Below the pieces are notes generated by a model. It saw only the letters and a program-made list of their open reading frames with translations, was not told the DNA's origin and searched no databases. From a virus, in IMG/VR virus record IMGVR_UViG_3300050821_024006, positions 1 to 21,328 of that record: 21,328 bases of DNA. One strand, given 5' to 3'. Below are positions 13,801 through 20,990 of the stretch, piece by piece. Each line of letters begins with the position of its first letter. Within the stretch, counting starts at the first letter, position 1. Position numbers and translations under genes: made by a program.

Positions 13801-15045
13801 CGAAGTGAATCCACTGCCATCGGGATTGGCGTAGCCGTGAACGTCGCCCTTCATGGCAGGAACTTTCCCTGACGGGATGAGTGCCAACGGATCGCCGACC
13901 TCTGGATGCGCGCCGCCACTCAGCCCCATACTCGCCATTTTCCCGTTGATGTAGTTTTCTTTATTCAAGAGATAGTCGGCGGTGGACATCGTATGCTTGG
14001 CGTACATCGACAATGAGTCGTCGTACTCCTTGCCCAAATCCTTTCGGATGTTGGCTACTTTCGCTGCCCGCGCCACGGGGTCTTCCGCTTTTGGCGTCTT
14101 TGGAATCGTCGAAACTAATTTATCAGTCGGCTTCTTCTGTGCGCCACGATACTGTTCGCCCGTGATCGGATCGTACCAGTTCGCAATATCTTTTCCAGAA
14201 CCAGCGGCGCTCGCACGCTCACCTTCGAGTTTCAAGCGTTCGGGAATTGCCGCCGTCTCCGCCTTCGTCAAGTCAGTACGCGCAGGTATCGCACCCGCTT
14301 CAGCCGTCTCTAGTGCGGTGCGCGCGGGAATCGCCGCTGTCTCTGCACCAACATGTCCGGCTTCCGCATTCCGCAAAGCAATTTCAGAAGGAATCGCCCC
14401 CGTCTCTGCTTCGGTCTTTTTCGTAGTAGCAGCCGTCGCCCCAGTCTGCGCCTGAATTTGCGCTTCTTTCAGCGGCTCTTGGTAAATGGCTGTAAACGCT
14501 TCTTTCGGGTCGTACACCTTGCTCGTGTCCGTCGCGATGGTGTTGGCAATAACCGTCGCGCGTTGGGCCTGCGTCGGCGTCATACTCGGTATCGCCGCGT
14601 GAATCTGCGCCGCCAGAGCCGCGTTCGCCGCCGGAATCCCCGCTATCTGCTGAGTCTTGGCGCTAGTGAGTCCCGCCTGCGCGCCCGTAAGTGCGTTCTG
14701 CTGCTGCATTCCCGCAATCTTGGCGGCGTTCAAAGGAGCCTGAGACTGTGCCTGCTCGGCTGCGTTAAAGGCGTTCATCGCGCCGAGACCAGCGTTGGCG
14801 AATCGCGCGCCGCGTCCCTGCATCTTCGGTGTCCCGATGGCGTTGAAGTACCCGCCGAGCGCCGCTTGCGTCAGCGGGTTGCCAATCAAACTTGCCGCTC
14901 CTTGCATAAACCCGGCTTGCTGTGGAGGAGGTGCAGCCGTAGAGGGGGAAGAGGACACCCCCTGCGGCTGCGGCGGCACGGGCTGCTGTTGAGACTGTCC
15001 AAGCAATGCAGAGGCGAGAGTCTTTAGGTAGCTGTCGAGACCCAC
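13792..15045 (-). CDS. Repeat-containing internal virion-like protein
   Basis: 417 residues. The start is GTG 15045, directly adjacent to the previous stop (TAA then GTG), with GGAG 8 nt upstream. The N-terminus is helical then Pro/Gln/Ser-rich (GQSQQQPVPPQPQG). Residues 45-150 are Ala/Gly/Gln-rich and helical (with AALGGYFNAIGTPKMQGRGA). Residues about 203-280 are 14-residue tandem repeats built on AIPAR-x-x-L-x-x-A-E-A-G. The C-terminal part is more globular, ending in PAMKGDVHGYANPDGSG. Ala/Gln-rich helical repeat proteins between terminase and portal in short-tailed phages are often internal or ejection proteins, and I infer that role here. No enzymatic motif is visible. Confidence 0.75.
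   Translation of the reverse strand: MGLDSYLKTLASALLGQSQQQPVPPQPQGVSSSPSTAAPPPQQAGFMQGAASLIGNPLTQAALGGYFNAIGTPKMQGRGARFANAGLGAMNAFNAAEQAQSQAPLNAAKIAGMQQQNALTGAQAGLTSAKTQQIAGIPAANAALAAQIHAAIPSMTPTQAQRATVIANTIATDTSKVYDPKEAFTAIYQEPLKEAQIQAQTGATAATTKKTEAETGAIPSEIALRNAEAGHVGAETAAIPARTALETAEAGAIPARTDLTKAETAAIPERLKLEGERASAAGSGKDIANWYDPITGEQYRGAQKKPTDKLVSTIPKTPKAEDPVARAAKVANIRKDLGKEYDDSLSMYAKHTMSTADYLLNKENYINGKMASMGLSGGAHPEVGDPLALIPSGKVPAMKGDVHGYANPDGSGFTSLE
14206..14439 (-). repeat. 14-residue tandem repeats (AIPAR...LxxAEAG)
   Basis: Inside the 417-residue protein the units AIPSEIALRNAEAG, (half unit) HVGAETA, AIPARTALETAEAG, AIPARTDLTKAETA and AIPERLKLEGERA follow in direct succession, preceded by a more diverged ATAATTKKTEAETG. 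Each unit is two heptads, with Ile-Pro opening the first and Leu...Ala-Glu in the second, suggesting a helical rod kinked at each proline. One half unit breaks the period, consistent with unequal recombination or slippage. Confidence 0.85.
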
Positions 15046-15447
15046 TTACATGCTCCCGCCGAGTAGCTTTTGCAAAATGGCCTGAATGGATTGCTGTCCA
15101 CCCATCTGCGGCGGACTCGGAATCTTGGGCGCGGGTTGCGCCTGCGGAGTAGCCGCTTGCTGCCCCATGTTCTGCGGTGTCATTGGTGGTCGCACTGGGG
15201 GTGGCGGAGACGGTGGTTGCTGCTGTTTCTGTCCTCCCATCATTTGCGACAACATAGCGGGATTGAGAGACGCTAATGGGCTAGGTGTCGCCTGCCCACC
15301 CTGCGGTGGCGGTGTAGTCGCCGCTTGCATACCGCCGACCATCATCGGAACACCCGTCGCCGGATTGCCGGTCGCCGTCATAGCAGCGCCGCCCGCTACT
15401 TGAGCGGCCTGCATCATCTCGGCCAATGGTTGAGAATTACCACCCAT
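15046..15447 (-). CDS. Pro/Gln-rich small virion-associated protein
   Basis: 133 residues. ATG 15447 shares a base with the previous stop (TAATG). It starts MGGNSQPLAEMMQAAQVAGG, then becomes a low-complexity Pro/Gln/Ala region with runs such as PPSPPPPVRPP, and ends in a short helix QSIQAILQKLLGGSM. The start MGGNxxPL is shared with the upstream Gly-rich protein. No family is recognised. Coupled translation with flanking ejection-like genes suggests a minor virion component, perhaps a flexible linker with a terminal docking helix. Confidence 0.7.
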   Translation of the reverse strand: MGGNSQPLAEMMQAAQVAGGAAMTATGNPATGVPMMVGGMQAATTPPPQGGQATPSPLASLNPAMLSQMMGGQKQQQPPSPPPPVRPPMTPQNMGQQAATPQAQPAPKIPSPPQMGGQQSIQAILQKLLGGSM

Positions 15448-16085
15448 TACACTACCGACATGCCCCCGCCTATGCCCCTTGAATTAAGCGGCATCTGTCC
15501 TTGTGGAAGATTCGGGTTGAGTCCCCCGCCTAGCGGACTCGCTGTCGGAGAGATGCCATTGCCGCCGCCGTTTCCTTTACCGCCGTTCGGCATCTGCGGA
15601 TTTCCACCGCCGCCGCCTTGTCCCGGCGTCGGCCAGATACTTTGCCCCGGATAGAATTGCCCTAACTGATTCGCTGCCGGGGGTGAATACATATTCTGGA
15701 CGTTGCCGGGATTCTGCTGATATTGCTGCTGCCAGTACGGAGTGCCGACGCCACCGCCGATCAAAGACTGCCCGCCGCTACCAGTGTTGGCCCCTGGTCC
15801 GTAAGGAGTAGCATCCGTTCCTCCCGCGTTCAGTCCGCCACCCTGTTGCGGCATTGGGGGAAGTCCATAGGGTTGTCCGCCACCGGAACCACCAGCGCCC
15901 ATGCCAGTCAATCCGCCAGCCATCGGATTACTGCCAGAGTTGGAACCGGCTCCGTAGGGCGTAACGTCGGTGCCGCCGGAGTTCAGACCCCCGCCGCCTT
16001 GCTGAGCATTGAATTGCCACTGATTAGGCTGCTGCATCCCTGCGAATGCGTTGCCGCCTTGTAGTGGATTGCCATTACCGCCCAT
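15447..16085 (-). CDS. Gly-rich protein with an internal duplication
   Basis: 212 residues from ATG 16085, with CAGGAG 6 nt upstream; that SD sits in the last codons of the HNH gene. The composition is dominated by Gly, Asn, Pro and Gln with almost no charge. Two copies of a ~23-residue unit occur (QGGGGLNSGGTDVTPYG at 29-45 and QGGGLNAGGTDATPYG at 81-96, each with a GxNxGS tail). The rest is similar low complexity (QQGGGLNAGG, WQQQYQQNPGNV, PGQGGGGGNPQMPNGGKG). It resembles glycine-rich adhesive or flexible structural segments. Position among virion genes suggests a disordered virion or tail-associated protein. Function unknown. Confidence 0.7.
   Translation of the reverse strand: MGGNGNPLQGGNAFAGMQQPNQWQFNAQQGGGGLNSGGTDVTPYGAGSNSGSNPMAGGLTGMGAGGSGGGQPYGLPPMPQQGGGLNAGGTDATPYGPGANTGSGGQSLIGGGVGTPYWQQQYQQNPGNVQNMYSPPAANQLGQFYPGQSIWPTPGQGGGGGNPQMPNGGKGNGGGNGISPTASPLGGGLNPNLPQGQMPLNSRGIGGGMSVV
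15777..16001 (-). repeat. Two-copy GLNxGGTDxTPYG repeat
   Basis: Copies at 15930-16001 and 15777-15845 encode GLN-S/A-GGTD-V/A-TPYG-A/P-G-S/A-N-S/T-GS. The DNA of the two copies differs at many third positions, so the peptide has been kept while codons drifted. That argues for selection on the peptide rather than a recent duplication. Confidence 0.8.
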
Positions 16086-16088
16086 TTT

Positions 16089-16586
16089 TCACTCCTGCGC
16101 CGCCACGCGCCTGCGTCTATTGTGCGTTTGTTCCAGTCTCGTCGCCCATCTACAATTCCACGGCTCGTAATAACCGTTGTTATCGACGCGCTCTAGCGTC
16201 ATCCCATCAGGTCGCGGTCCCATATCTTCAATGAATGCTGCAACGTCGTTACGCCACCGATTGCAGACCCATATTCCTCGACCGCCATAGTCTTTGAACT
16301 GCGGGTTGTTCATGTTGAAACAGCGGTCTTTCATCGCCTTCCAAATGAAATAACGCAGGTCTTCCTTCCCAGTTTGAGCGTAACCGTGCCGCCAATTGCT
16401 AGGTGTGCAGCCGCACGTTTTCGTTTTGCCCGACACTAATTGGTATGAGACAACGACGTGCTCACGTCCACAATCGCACCTGCATTTCCACATCGCATCT
16501 CCACGATGCGGAAGATTCGGTACGCGCTCGATCACGGTCAGCTTTCCGAACTTTTGCCCCAATAAATTTCTAAGTGGTTTTCCCAT
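16089..16586 (-). CDS. Free-standing HNH homing endonuclease
   Basis: 165 residues from ATG 16586, without a strong SD. The N-terminal module is a Cys-rich knuckle (WKCRCDCG at 33-40, then KTCGC at 56-60) typical of phage HNH/AP2-type endonucleases. The C-terminal module has [12 protein letters not shown] (about 100-111) and an HNH-type core [19 protein letters not shown] (131-149), where the first catalytic position reads Glu-Arg-Val-Asp. Such enzymes cut DNA at sites in related genomes and spread by repair. The gene sits between two virion genes in the same orientation. Its last codons supply the SD of the next gene, suggesting a well-settled insertion. It may be a selfish passenger or help packaging, as HNH proteins near terminases do in some phages; the distance from the terminase favours the passenger view. 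Confidence 0.87.
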   Translation of the reverse strand: MGKPLRNLLGQKFGKLTVIERVPNLPHRGDAMWKCRCDCGREHVVVSYQLVSGKTKTCGCTPSNWRHGYAQTGKEDLRYFIWKAMKDRCFNMNNPQFKDYGGRGIWVCNRWRNDVAAFIEDMGPRPDGMTLERVDNNGYYEPWNCRWATRLEQTHNRRRRVAAQE

Positions 16587-16603
16587 TCGACTATTCTAGC
16601 AGA

Positions 16604-17374
16604 TCACTTCGATGTGCTCGCTGGATTTGGCGAGGTCGTGATACTCGTTCCCGACCCGCCTGTCGCTTGTCCGATGATCGGCCCAAACATTTGCAATGCC
16701 GTATAGGGCCACATGCCCTGTGCGAGCGCGTTCTGGTAGCCGGTCTGCAAGACGTTCTGAGCCTGCTGCTGTTGCTGCTGCCCGACACCCGCCATTTCCT
16801 GAGATGGAATGTACTGACCTGACGCGAGCGCCGGAGCTTGTCCGATTGCAGCCGCCTGTTGTGCCAGCCCTTGTTCGTATGCCGGTTCGTAAATGTTCGC
16901 GGAAAGATTGCCAAGTTGCTGTCCGAGTTGAGACTGCGCGTTGCTGAACGCCTGCTCCGTGCCCGATGAACCAAGTCCGCCAGCCGCCACCGCGTTCCCG
17001 AGGATATTCGGCGCTACCGCCTGTTCGTAATTTTGTACGACTGGTTGTGCGGCTGCGTTGTAGTACTGCTGAAGATACGGGTTAGAATCGGGACTGAGAT
17101 TCGCGCCCGATGCGATGTTGGCGTTGGCGGCTTGCGCACCTTGCAGAGCGCCTTGCGTGCCACCCGTCTGCATATTAGACAAGCCCATCGCGGCAAGCTG
17201 GTCCTGCGTGAATGGCGCAACCTGCTGATTCGGAAGCGGGGACGGCGTTATCTGACCGCCCGGAAAGAACTGATTGCCCGCAGCGCCTAGAAAATCCTTA
17301 GCATACGGTACGGCCCACGCGGGCAACTCATTTTTGGTGGTAGAACTTGTATTCGATGGGGTGCCGCCGCCCAT
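16604..17374 (-). CDS. Gln/Ala/Gly-rich virion protein, ejection- or tail-associated
   Basis: 256 residues from ATG 17374, 10 nt after AAGGGAG; a TTG at 17380 in the same frame is too near that SD. It begins MGGGTPSNTSSTT, followed by LPAWAVPYAKDFLGAAGNQF. The central part (NPYLQQYYNAAAQPVVQNYE, IYEPAYEQGLAQQAAAIGQA) is helical, with a Gly-rich turn AGGLGSSGTEQAFSNAQ and a Gln run (QQQQQQ). The tail is Ser/Thr-rich. This layout, with NPY, a Y-x-x-x-x-x-P-x-L-like segment and AGGxGSSG, recurs in virion proteins of short-tailed phages, as I recall them. Role inferred: internal, ejection or head-tail protein. The SD lies in the arm of a small hairpin. Confidence 0.72.
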   Translation of the reverse strand: MGGGTPSNTSSTTKNELPAWAVPYAKDFLGAAGNQFFPGGQITPSPLPNQQVAPFTQDQLAAMGLSNMQTGGTQGALQGAQAANANIASGANLSPDSNPYLQQYYNAAAQPVVQNYEQAVAPNILGNAVAAGGLGSSGTEQAFSNAQSQLGQQLGNLSANIYEPAYEQGLAQQAAAIGQAPALASGQYIPSQEMAGVGQQQQQQAQNVLQTGYQNALAQGMWPYTALQMFGPIIGQATGGSGTSITTSPNPASTSK

Positions 17375-17383
17375 GTGCAAAAT

Positions 17384-17400
17384 ACTCCCTTGGTAGGAGT
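17384..17400 (-). promoter_or_regulatory. Small hairpin overlapping a ribosome binding site
   Basis: On the minus strand ACTCC and GGAGT form a 5-bp stem around a 7-nt loop. The 3' arm includes most of the SD (AAGGGAG) of the gene starting at 17374, followed by ATTTT. It could slow initiation, or be a remnant terminator-like structure. The pairing is short, so confidence is low. It lies in the 75-nt gap between the GNAT-like gene and this gene (17375-17449), where nothing else is seen. Confidence 0.3.
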
Positions 17401-17449
17401 GCGCGGCATCACTCTCCTGAACTAGAAGAACGCTATTCGCGAAGCCTTG

Positions 17450-17917
17450 TCAACTCATGCTCCACGTCGTGAAGCCGGAAGTGAAGCCGTATCGCTCGAA
17501 TCCCTTGCGCGTCGAGAGCATCACTGGCCCCACGGCGCCCAGCGTCCGCGCCTGTTCCCGCATGAATGCAAGGCTCATCGCCACTGCTTCAGGCAGGTTG
17601 TCGTCGGGCAGGCGCTCGCGTAGCGGTATCGCGTATCCGATCCAGAGCAGGTATTCGAGCTTATTGGAGAATGGGCGGCGCTGCGTGTAGGTGACGAAGA
17701 ATCCCAGCGCACGAGGGCCGCGTGTCACCATGTAGAGTTGCGCGTTGTTAAAACGGACGGCGGCGTAAACGTCTTCGGGGATGAAGTCGGGCTTCACCTT
17801 GCGCTTTACGGTTTCAACGCCGATGCGCACGAACGGCCACACGTCGTGAAGGAATGTAGGCTGTACTTGGTTGATGCTGACGGGTTGCGGCGTTTGCGAG
17901 AGGTTCACTTCGCCCAT
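17450..17917 (-). CDS. GNAT-like acyltransferase-fold protein
   Basis: 155 residues from ATG 17917. The frame is open further upstream to 18049, but that part is Arg-rich antisense of the preceding gene, so I use the internal ATG, which gives a 13-base overlap. The core reads AAVRFNNAQLYMVTRGPRAL, then GFFVTYTQRRPF, LEYLLWIGYAIPL, AVAMSLAFMREQARTLGAVG and STRKGFERYGFTSGFTTW. The strand order with a helix followed by a terminal 'G(F/Y)xxxxGF' is that of the GNAT fold, and the ending GFERYGFT is characteristic. The acetyl-CoA-binding R/Q-x-x-G-x-G/A loop is not evident, so it may be a non-catalytic structural member. Such GNAT-like proteins occur among virion genes of podoviruses. Confidence 0.65.
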   Translation of the reverse strand: MGEVNLSQTPQPVSINQVQPTFLHDVWPFVRIGVETVKRKVKPDFIPEDVYAAVRFNNAQLYMVTRGPRALGFFVTYTQRRPFSNKLEYLLWIGYAIPLRERLPDDNLPEAVAMSLAFMREQARTLGAVGPVMLSTRKGFERYGFTSGFTTWSMS

Positions 17918-18474
17918 GCGCTGCCGATGCTGTCCCTTCGGGCTTGCTCTCCGTCTCTTTCGTAATCGTCGGGGTCCACGTCGGGAGAATGATAGTCGTC
18001 CGCGACGACCACAACCTTTTCGCGAACCCCAAACAGTCGCATCCACCACGGTTTCTTTGCCTGCACTCGTTCTGACCGCAACTGCCGCACTTCGTCCGTG
18101 AGATACTGCATCTGACGCTTTAGGTCGGTCAGATTTGATGCCAGCGGACCAACCTTTTGTAGTTCGCGCACAACTGTCTCAGTACCCGCAACGAGGTGAG
18201 CGAACTTGCTGTCATCGCGCGTAAGTGCGCCTTGCATCTCGCTCATCATCTGCGTCATCTGCGTAAAGAACACGGGCCATGAATCGTTTAGCGACCCGCA
18301 TTTGCGAAGTTCGACCACGGCACGACGTGTCTCGAAGGGCGTCTGCGCTGACAGGTCGCGAGTTTCCGCCCACACGCGATTCACTTCTGCCTGCGTAATC
18401 TCGCCACGTTCGATGCGGAGAGCCAATGCCTTGTCCGCGTGCATTGTGTCTAGTTCGTTCACTCGCTCAGCCAT
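17905..18474 (-). CDS. Coiled-coil hypothetical protein after the terminase
   Basis: 189 residues from ATG 18474 with a strong GGAGG 6 nt upstream, embedded in the last 16 bases of the large terminase gene. It is mainly helical (MHADKALALRIERGEITQAE; LTDLKRQMQYLTDEVRQLRS) with a heptad pattern at about 110-140. An aromatic basic patch (KKPWWMRLFGVREKV) follows, then an acidic tail. Residues 60-100 contain FFTQMTQMMSEMQGAL. No domain is recognised. It could be an oligomeric adaptor, or a peripheral membrane protein through the WWMRLF patch. Translational coupling ties it to the packaging genes. Confidence 0.75.
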   Translation of the reverse strand: MAERVNELDTMHADKALALRIERGEITQAEVNRVWAETRDLSAQTPFETRRAVVELRKCGSLNDSWPVFFTQMTQMMSEMQGALTRDDSKFAHLVAGTETVVRELQKVGPLASNLTDLKRQMQYLTDEVRQLRSERVQAKKPWWMRLFGVREKVVVVADDYHSPDVDPDDYERDGEQARRDSIGSAWAK

Positions 18475-20072
18475 GAGCCACCTCCGCTACCGTCGTAGCC
18501 GCCGTCACCAAATTTTCTCGCGCCTTCGCCCTGCCCGTAACTTTTCGGATAGACGATATTCAGTTCGGGGTCTTTGAGCAGAGCGAAGGCATCCAGTCCG
18601 TCCTTGAACCGCGTGAACGGGAACGGCGTGTATTCCAGCCTTATGAACCGTTCGATCAAGTCGATTTTCTGCCCGCTCTTCCGCGTGAACTCGATGCCAT
18701 TCTCAGGGAAGAGCATCAGCCCTTCACGGAACTCTGGCACCAGCCGTTCGTAGATTTTGTTTTCCTTGCTCAGTTGATTGGTGCCAAGCGGGATAATCGT
18801 GAACCGGAAATTCTCACGGTCCATCCGTTCCTTGAGGTAATCCACATCCGCCTGCATCGCGTGCTTTTCGTAGCCGACTTTCAGAATCGGATCGTACTCC
18901 CTCAGTAATCGAAACAGATGGTCGCCGCGCTCCGTCAGGTTCAGCTTGTCAAGTACGCCGTCGAGCACGTATTTGCGGCGGTCGTGATTCAGCCCCACCA
19001 CCCACATCGCGCATTGCGAGTTTGTCGCGAGGCTGTCGCCAGCGGGGTCAACCAGGATGTACTTATTGAGACTGCGGATGTTCGGAATCGTTTTGTAAGT
19101 TTGCAGCCACTCGGTTCTGAATCCCGACTCCTTCGTCGCTTCGGTCGGGTCGAGCAAAATCTGCATGGCGAACGTGCGCGGACTCATCGCCTGCTTTTTC
19201 TTTGACAATCCTTCTTCGGAGAGCAGTAGACTCTTACCGTCTGCGACAATCGGACGGATGCGCGGAATACCGAACTTCCGCTCCATCATCACATGGTAGG
19301 TGTCGCCTTCGTCGTAGAAGGTGCCCGCCACTCTGAATGATATGGGGTCCGTTGCCGCAAGGTTCAGCGACTGTTCCCACATCTTCGTCACCTTGTCGAT
19401 CATGTCGGGGCCGGTGACGGCGCGTTCCTCGATTACGTCATCGTAAATCAGTTTTTTAAAGTGCTTCGAGGTCGGCTGTCCGTCCGTCAGTCCCCACGCC
19501 TCAACGGTGGACTCTTTCGGGTTGCCTTTACGCTTGACGATCAGCCCGTCATCTTCCGCCCACTTCGGTGCTTCGAGTTTCGGCTGTTCCCACAACACAT
19601 CGGAAAACAATTCCTTGAGGCGGTCGTTGTTCTCGAACTCGACTTTGATTTGCCGCAAGAACTGCTTGGCGATGGGGCGGGTGTGGCTGAAGATGCCGAA
19701 CGTCACTTCTGGGTCGATGAGAATATCCTGTATCGTCTTGCCGAACGTGATGAGCGTGGACTTGAATCCGCCGCGACTCCAGAAGTCGAGATGATTGTCG
19801 GGCGCTTCCTGCACTTCGGCGGCGCGGTCGAATACCCACTGATGATCGAGATACGTTCCCGATAGCAGGATATGACGCACGAGAAAGAACAAATCGTTGC
19901 GGGCGAACCAGCGGAGATGATCGACGCGACGGTCGTGCGGACATTTCTCCACGGTCGCGGCCCACAATGCCGATTCCTCTATGCTACGCGAGCGCGCAAT
20001 AGGCGGATGCGCGGCGCAGGTGTCGGCGCGTAGTACGCTGTCTCGAAGATCGGAGATGGGGTTACGAGCCAC
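18459..20072 (-). CDS. terL: Terminase large subunit (packaging ATPase-nuclease)
   Basis: 537 residues from GTG 20072 (SD GAGGA upstream), overlapping the previous gene by 11 bases. This enzyme docks on the portal, cuts concatemeric DNA and drives it into the head using ATP. The ATPase domain shows a variant Walker A (SRGGFKST, 99-106), a coupling-region FSHTRPIAKQFLRQI, and Walker B (KKLIYDDVIEE; acidic D211, D212, E215 and E216). The RNase H-like nuclease domain shows YILVDPAG (D342), VGYEKHAM (E402) and FKDGLDAFAL (D491, D494), the usual three acidic positions. The C-terminus is a Gly/Ser-rich tail (GDGGYDGSGGGSWLSE). Length is typical. No intein or truncation is seen. Confidence 0.93.
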   Translation of the reverse strand: MARNPISDLRDSVLRADTCAAHPPIARSRSIEESALWAATVEKCPHDRRVDHLRWFARNDLFFLVRHILLSGTYLDHQWVFDRAAEVQEAPDNHLDFWSRGGFKSTLITFGKTIQDILIDPEVTFGIFSHTRPIAKQFLRQIKVEFENNDRLKELFSDVLWEQPKLEAPKWAEDDGLIVKRKGNPKESTVEAWGLTDGQPTSKHFKKLIYDDVIEERAVTGPDMIDKVTKMWEQSLNLAATDPISFRVAGTFYDEGDTYHVMMERKFGIPRIRPIVADGKSLLLSEEGLSKKKQAMSPRTFAMQILLDPTEATKESGFRTEWLQTYKTIPNIRSLNKYILVDPAGDSLATNSQCAMWVVGLNHDRRKYVLDGVLDKLNLTERGDHLFRLLREYDPILKVGYEKHAMQADVDYLKERMDRENFRFTIIPLGTNQLSKENKIYERLVPEFREGLMLFPENGIEFTRKSGQKIDLIERFIRLEYTPFPFTRFKDGLDAFALLKDPELNIVYPKSYGQGEGARKFGDGGYDGSGGGSWLSE

Positions 20073-20499
20073 GCCGATTCTTCCTCACTCGCCTGAACGC
20101 ATCCTCGATTGCCTTCATGTAATCACCCCACACTACGCCGAGCGCAAGAGCAAGAACACGCTCTGATGCTTCCGCCGTCGTGTGCGCGAAATGATAGGGC
20201 GCGTCGGACTCGTTCCCCGGCTCGCTCTCCATATCGTTCTCTGGACGCTTGCGTTCGTAGCTCTCGTCAAACTCATCGACCTGCGATACTTCGATTCCCT
20301 GCATCCGGCAGATTTGCGCTTCGTCTATTTCGTGATGAACCAGAAGATACTCGAATAGCGGATCGCCAAGGACAACATGATTAACGACCAAGGTTCCATT
20401 CTCCAACGCCCGCCAATCGGCAACCGTATCGTAGGGCATCGCTTCGTCGGGCATGATGCTCACTACGACGGTTCGATATGGAAGGTTGGTCATCTTCAT
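20062..20499 (-). CDS. Conserved phage protein with HExxE-type motif
   Basis: 145 residues. ATG 20499 overlaps the stop of the small terminase gene (ATGA). It carries LLVHHEIDEAQICRMQGI (about 52-69) with an H56-E57-x-x-E60 motif, followed by VDEFDESYE, and later APYHFAHTTAEASERVLA with H103 and H106. This order (a His-Glu motif in a helix, an Asp/Glu-rich loop, then AxYHxAH) recurs, as I recall it, in small phage proteins of unknown function and could form a metal site, but the classical metalloprotease HExxH is absent. It lies between the two terminase subunits, so a packaging-related role is possible. Function unknown. Confidence 0.75.
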   Translation of the reverse strand: MKMTNLPYRTVVVSIMPDEAMPYDTVADWRALENGTLVVNHVVLGDPLFEYLLVHHEIDEAQICRMQGIEVSQVDEFDESYERKRPENDMESEPGNESDAPYHFAHTTAEASERVLALALGVVWGDYMKAIEDAFRRVRKNRRGS

Positions 20500-20990
20500 C
20501 CGGTTCCCTCGTCTCCGAATTGCGCACGGTCCAGCATCAAAAGTACGTCTTCCTTCACGTCGGGGTGCGCCACCACGAATTGCGAGAATAGTTCCTTGAG
20601 GCGTTGAAATCGTGGGTCGAGCGCGTCGGGGCGGTTATTGTAGGCCCCCGCCAGCTTCGCCTTAGCCTCCACCACCTTCGCCATTTCCTTGAGGCAGAGC
20701 ATGGCGTCTCGTTTCGATGCGATCTTCTCGTTGTCGGAGGTGAAATCGGCGTAGAGGTTTTCCAGTTGGCGATGAATGAAATCCAAGTCTCCGTGGTACT
20801 GGTCGGGCGTGCCGACGATCACCATCGGCAGGTTCTTGGTGTGACCCTGTCTGCGATGATTGGCGAGAGCGAAGACGGATACGCGCGCGTCGCGGGCGAT
20901 CTGCTCCAGCGGCTCGCCCCGCGCTAGGCGGTCGTCGGTGCCCGCCTTGATGAGACGCGGTAGCTGGCAGACTTCGCAGTTACGTGCCAT
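20496..20990 (-). CDS. terS: Probable terminase small subunit
   Basis: 164 residues. ATG 20990 shares its first base with the previous stop (TAATG). The N-terminus has a CEVC pair and a helix-turn-helix-like segment, RLARGEPLEQIARDARVSV followed by FALANHRRQGH (about 21-50). The middle is a long helix (DAMLCLKEMAKVVEAKAKLA) suited to oligomerisation, and the C-terminus is acidic. Small terminases pair an N-terminal HTH that recognises the packaging site with an oligomerising helical core. Position, two genes before the large subunit, agrees. The identification rests on layout rather than a diagnostic motif; a generic HTH regulator is the alternative. Confidence 0.65.
   Translation of the reverse strand: MARNCEVCQLPRLIKAGTDDRLARGEPLEQIARDARVSVFALANHRRQGHTKNLPMVIVGTPDQYHGDLDFIHRQLENLYADFTSDNEKIASKRDAMLCLKEMAKVVEAKAKLAGAYNNRPDALDPRFQRLKELFSQFVVAHPDVKEDVLLMLDRAQFGDEGTG

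Noticed and set aside
14206-14439. Repeat block considered as a CRISPR array
   Set aside because: The repeats are in frame, protein-level and diverged, with no constant spacers.
17425-17453. Second TTGACA box (17448-17453) as a promoter for the gene at 17374
   Set aside because: At 17 nt spacing the -10 position reads TTCTTC, with only one consensus match, and no better -10 box lies at 16-18 nt. The box also overlaps a stop codon.
17918-18049. N-terminal extension of the GNAT-like gene
   Set aside because: The 44 extra codons are Arg/Gly-rich and fully overlap the upstream gene in another frame. The internal ATG at 17917 fits the fold and the usual short overlap.
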